Position numbers and translations under genes: made by a program. From assembly GCF_000003605.2 (NCBI RefSeq), contig NW_003129855.1, positions 299,388 to 323,955 on the forward strand: 24,568 bases of DNA, given 5' to 3'. A model generated the notes under the pieces. That model was not told the DNA's origin, ran no database searches, and saw nothing but the letters and a program-made list of their open reading frames with translations. Origin of the DNA: Saccoglossus kowalevskii (lineage: Eukaryota > Hemichordata > Enteropneusta > Harrimaniidae). Shown here piece by piece: positions 21,541 to 24,568 of the stretch. Position 1 is the stretch's first letter. The number at the start of each line of letters is the position of its first letter.

Positions 21541-23926
21541 TTATATGATATCAGACGTTCTACGGAAACAACAATTACATAATTCAACCAAGCTCACAGT
21601 TATGTTTGAATTCACTACAAATACACAAAATGAGAGGCACCTACTATTTTTCAAAGAATTGAAATCACTAATAGTACATATCATGATTAAAATACAACTC
21701 ATCCCATATCACATTATTAAGTGTTCGGAGAGTATAGCCAACATCACCAAGTGCAATGCACTGTACTGCAGTTAATAAGCTGATATTAGAAGGGATATTT
21801 GAATATGGAGACCTTTATAATGGTCGCAGGATTACCTACAAGCCGCATAATCTATATGGCCTAAGAAAACTGTCCTTGAATAATGGATGTGGTATCACAT
21901 ATATGATAAATTATATAGTGCTGAAAAAGTGTATGAGTTTTTTAATCTTATTTGTTTCTCAAGTAGTGTCAATTTTGAATGAAGGTAATAAAAATAGTTT
22001 TAATCAACTTACAGTCGGCATACACTGTGTATATAAATCGTAACATTTTTTTTAACGCAAAGAGTCCTTACATTAATTTCTTGCAAATTGTTGATTATAT
22101 TGAATGTTCCCCTGCAACCTTTTTTGACTTTGTAGCAACAGACGTATATCAAATATTACTATGAATCTAACTCGTGTATCAAAACAAGGCAATATACAAT
22201 GTGACATACAATAATTGTGAATGCGTGAAGCTTTATTCGCTCTTGTGATTGAATGTATTCATGTCGACGTGTTGTGGGTTATAGCGGTTTTCAATAAAAC
22301 TGGTATTTGCATCGTCTACACGGAGTAGAATTACAAGAAACCGTATAGAAGACTTTTACAGTGTACGGCGGCACGTGGTAAAATAGATATTCGTCCTTGC
22401 GGCTGAGAATGTTGGCCGACCGACCCCATGGTTGAATGTGAACAGTCAGCTGTATAGAGCCCATTCTTATCGTGATGTTTTGTTAAGTTGTCGTTTTTCA
22501 TAGGGTAGTAGATATCATATATACATATATGAGATTCTGAGTTTTCCCTAATTATTGTTAGGATAATTTGTGTTTCTAGCTGTTTATATTAAATTGGGTT
22601 CGTTGTAGTATCTATGTCTGCTCTCCAGAAATATTCATCACACATAAATAACGGTTTTTATCAAGAGCATCACAAGATTGTCATCACGCTCATCACAATT
22701 GTGCAGAGTTTGGCAGGTAGTTGAGGAATAAACTATCACATATCGTACATATAGCTGGAAAACTGTCATGTTCGGTCATGATTCACTCTCATATGGAAAC
22801 ATTTAAATGCTACCAATAGAACGCCCGGATTAAAATGGAAAAACATAAATAAAACTTTGTTCTTCCACGAACTAGCGTCAGTTCTGTCAATATTGTGTCA
22901 CTGTGAGAACGTGCATACTTTTTGCTACATCGCTTCTATCGAATTCGTGATCATTGTATCTCTGCGAGGATATATGACAAGCTACATACATTCTACACGA
23001 GACATGACCCGGGGGTACCTAAGGTTATAACGTAATTCACCATAAAACAATCGAAATGCTTCTATTTCTCTGTCGCTTGCCTGCACGCACATCAGATCCC
23101 ATGACATACGATTAGATCGCATGACAATAAAGACATATTCCAATGAGAGTATGCTTGGAAAACATGATGACCAGCGTCACCATTCACTGTCTCTTGAAAT
23201 TGTCACGATTTAGTGTCATGTGAGTCTCTGCAGATATTATTATATAAAATGGTCAACATTTTAAAATTGACTACATCATGATTCAGTAGAATTTTCTTTG
23301 ATATGTTTTCATCTAAATGCGGCAAAATAATCATGGAATTATTAGATATTTTAATTTACATTTAGATTTGCTTCGATTGGGTAATGGTCTCTGTGACTAG
23401 ATTATCCGACGATTTTTAGATCGATCAATCAACTGTGGGTCATAAGCTATTAGTAATATGTGACTGGCGATCAAATTGCATTTCGCTTTAACAATATACT
23501 GCCAGACACTTTGAATGTATCTTGAAGCGCTTTTAAGAATTATATTCAGATTACAATAAGATGATTTCATATACTTCTAAATGTCATCCTTTGTTGTGCT
23601 TTCGCCTTTTTAACAATGAAGACAGTGACAGGGTAACTCTAAAATTACTTTTGTGCAAATACTAATTTCTTTCAAAGTGTTTAAATAGTAAATGGCTAGA
23701 CATGGACAACATTATATATATAAACAAAAAACATTCCAAATGAGGTACAGCCACGTGTTTCATAATCCATTATAGAGTGACTGCTCTACTGCTTTGCCGA
23801 TTATGGGGACTCACTTGGGGTCTAAATTTAATTAGACGTCATAAGTTTTGTTTCCGGGGGTCGTCAACGAGACTACAAACTAGTGGCTTCTCGAGTAAAC
23901 TTAATATCTGCTACTCTGCTACGACA
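21541..23926. other. Non-coding DNA, no gene recognised
   Basis: Only short frames without recognisable domains (21527-21775, 21756-22043 and 21979-22164, starting from non-ATG codons or AT-rich throughout). A short direct repeat, AGATCCCATGACA and AGATCGCATGACA, lies near 23095 and 23114. No element could be bounded. Confidence 0.6.
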
Positions 23927-24098
23927 AAATCTATTAGTTTAAATCTATTAGTTTGAATTGGTGCAAGTTGTTGTGAAATCATTCAATATAACTGAGGTCA
24001 CGGACAGCTTTTCCTAACACGATCACGCATTGGTTCGTTGAACTGTTAGAATCTGACGATGGGTATACGGGTGTATATCGGAGAGTGCTGTGCTGAAA
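23927..24098 (+). repeat. Promoter-like dispersed repeat, copy 3 (partial)
   Basis: Shared with copies 1 and 2 are TATTAGTTTGAAT near 23947, GCAAGTTGTTGT near 23963, ATTCAATATAACTGAGGTCA near 23982, ACAGCTTTTCCTAACACGAT near 24004 and GCATTGGTTCG near 24027. Weaker similarity runs to CTGTGCTGAAA near 24089. The left part containing the CRE-like site is not clearly present. Its first 28 bp are a tandem duplication of AAATCTATTAGTTT (23927-23940 and 23941-23954). Confidence 0.65.
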
Positions 24099-24568
24099 GG
24101 TTCAATCACCGAGTTGCCTAGTTTCCAATGTGGTTTGAGCGTTATGCAGAATAGGTAACTCAGAACTGCCGATTCTCTGTATATTTATAGGCTTAACGTT
24201 AGATTTAGATCGTGTTACAATCAGACTAACTATCACGTGAAACCAAATCAAAATCATTCTAAAACAAGTAACCTGTAGAATACTGTGTGGGTAATATTTT
24301 TTATATTGATTTTTGTTGCATTTGCAGCAAATAGTTACCAAACAATGAGAAATCTATAGGATTGAATAAGAAATTGACATGACAATAGAAATTCATTAAA
24401 GACTGGCACTCCCATGCAATTAACAGCGAGTGAAATTCCTAGGATTGAAACATATATTTTGAAGTCACTGATGTAGGCAACGAATAACTGCAAGTTGACA
24501 TAAAGACGAGGTAATTTATTTAATCAGTGGTCAACTAGAGGCTGAAATTATAATTAATTTGTTTATTT
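24099..24568. other. Non-coding DNA to the right edge, no gene recognised
   Basis: A 79-codon minus-strand frame at 24102-24341 shows no recognisable domain. Nothing else is seen. Confidence 0.55.

Noticed and set aside
24093..24105. GGTTCAATCAC as a tRNA or SINE B-box.
   Set aside because: It lacks the final C of the B-box consensus and has no A-box or cloverleaf around it.

Overview
This is an AT-rich, gene-poor stretch of animal nuclear DNA. The clear splice signals, microsatellites, satellite array, dispersed repeats and a rhodopsin-type GPCR all point to a metazoan. The GPCR resembles somatostatin/urotensin-type receptors. One interspersed repeat (head ACCTCCGCCAAG, tail CTTGGCGGAGGTCTGCGC) is of a kind I associate with marine invertebrates and other aquatic animals. 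A marine invertebrate such as a hemichordate, cephalochordate or mollusc is therefore my best guess, but the sequence does not fix the species. There is no operon structure and nothing bacterial or viral.

Layout. Bases 1-536 are the end of a satellite array with a 126-bp higher-order repeat made of four ~31-33 bp subunits. Bases 689-1017 hold the first of three copies of a promoter-like dispersed repeat; the others are at 13298-13770 and 23927-24098, all in the same orientation. Bases 1303-1690 are degenerate ~145-bp tandem repeats. From 1691 to 6832 I see no gene. Bases 6833-9541 form a putative 2.7-kb mobile element bounded by ~300-bp inverted repeats that contain a 41-bp minisatellite. Inside it is a CpG-rich patch with NRF1-like and YY1-like sites. 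Bases 9542-16818 are non-coding, with ATT and AT microsatellites, an E-box pair and copy 2 of the promoter-like repeat. Bases 16819-17362 and 20861-21539 are two copies of the aquatic-animal interspersed repeat, one on each side of the only convincing gene.

The gene. A GPCR with an uninterrupted reading frame lies at 19653-20693 (+; 346 aa). All class-A landmark residues are present, along with the TM3 aspartate typical of the somatostatin/opioid/urotensin/MCH group. Upstream splice signals suggest a short leader exon at 19379-19463 and a 121-bp intron at 19464-19584. The intron holds four ATG triplets, whereas the inferred exonic leader holds none, so splicing would give a clean leader that starts translation at 19653. 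An AATAAA lies 28 nt past the stop codon.

No multi-gene pathway is visible. The most unusual material is the repeat architecture: the long-inverted-repeat element with its own promoter-like island, and the three copies of a repeat carrying a conserved CRE-like site.
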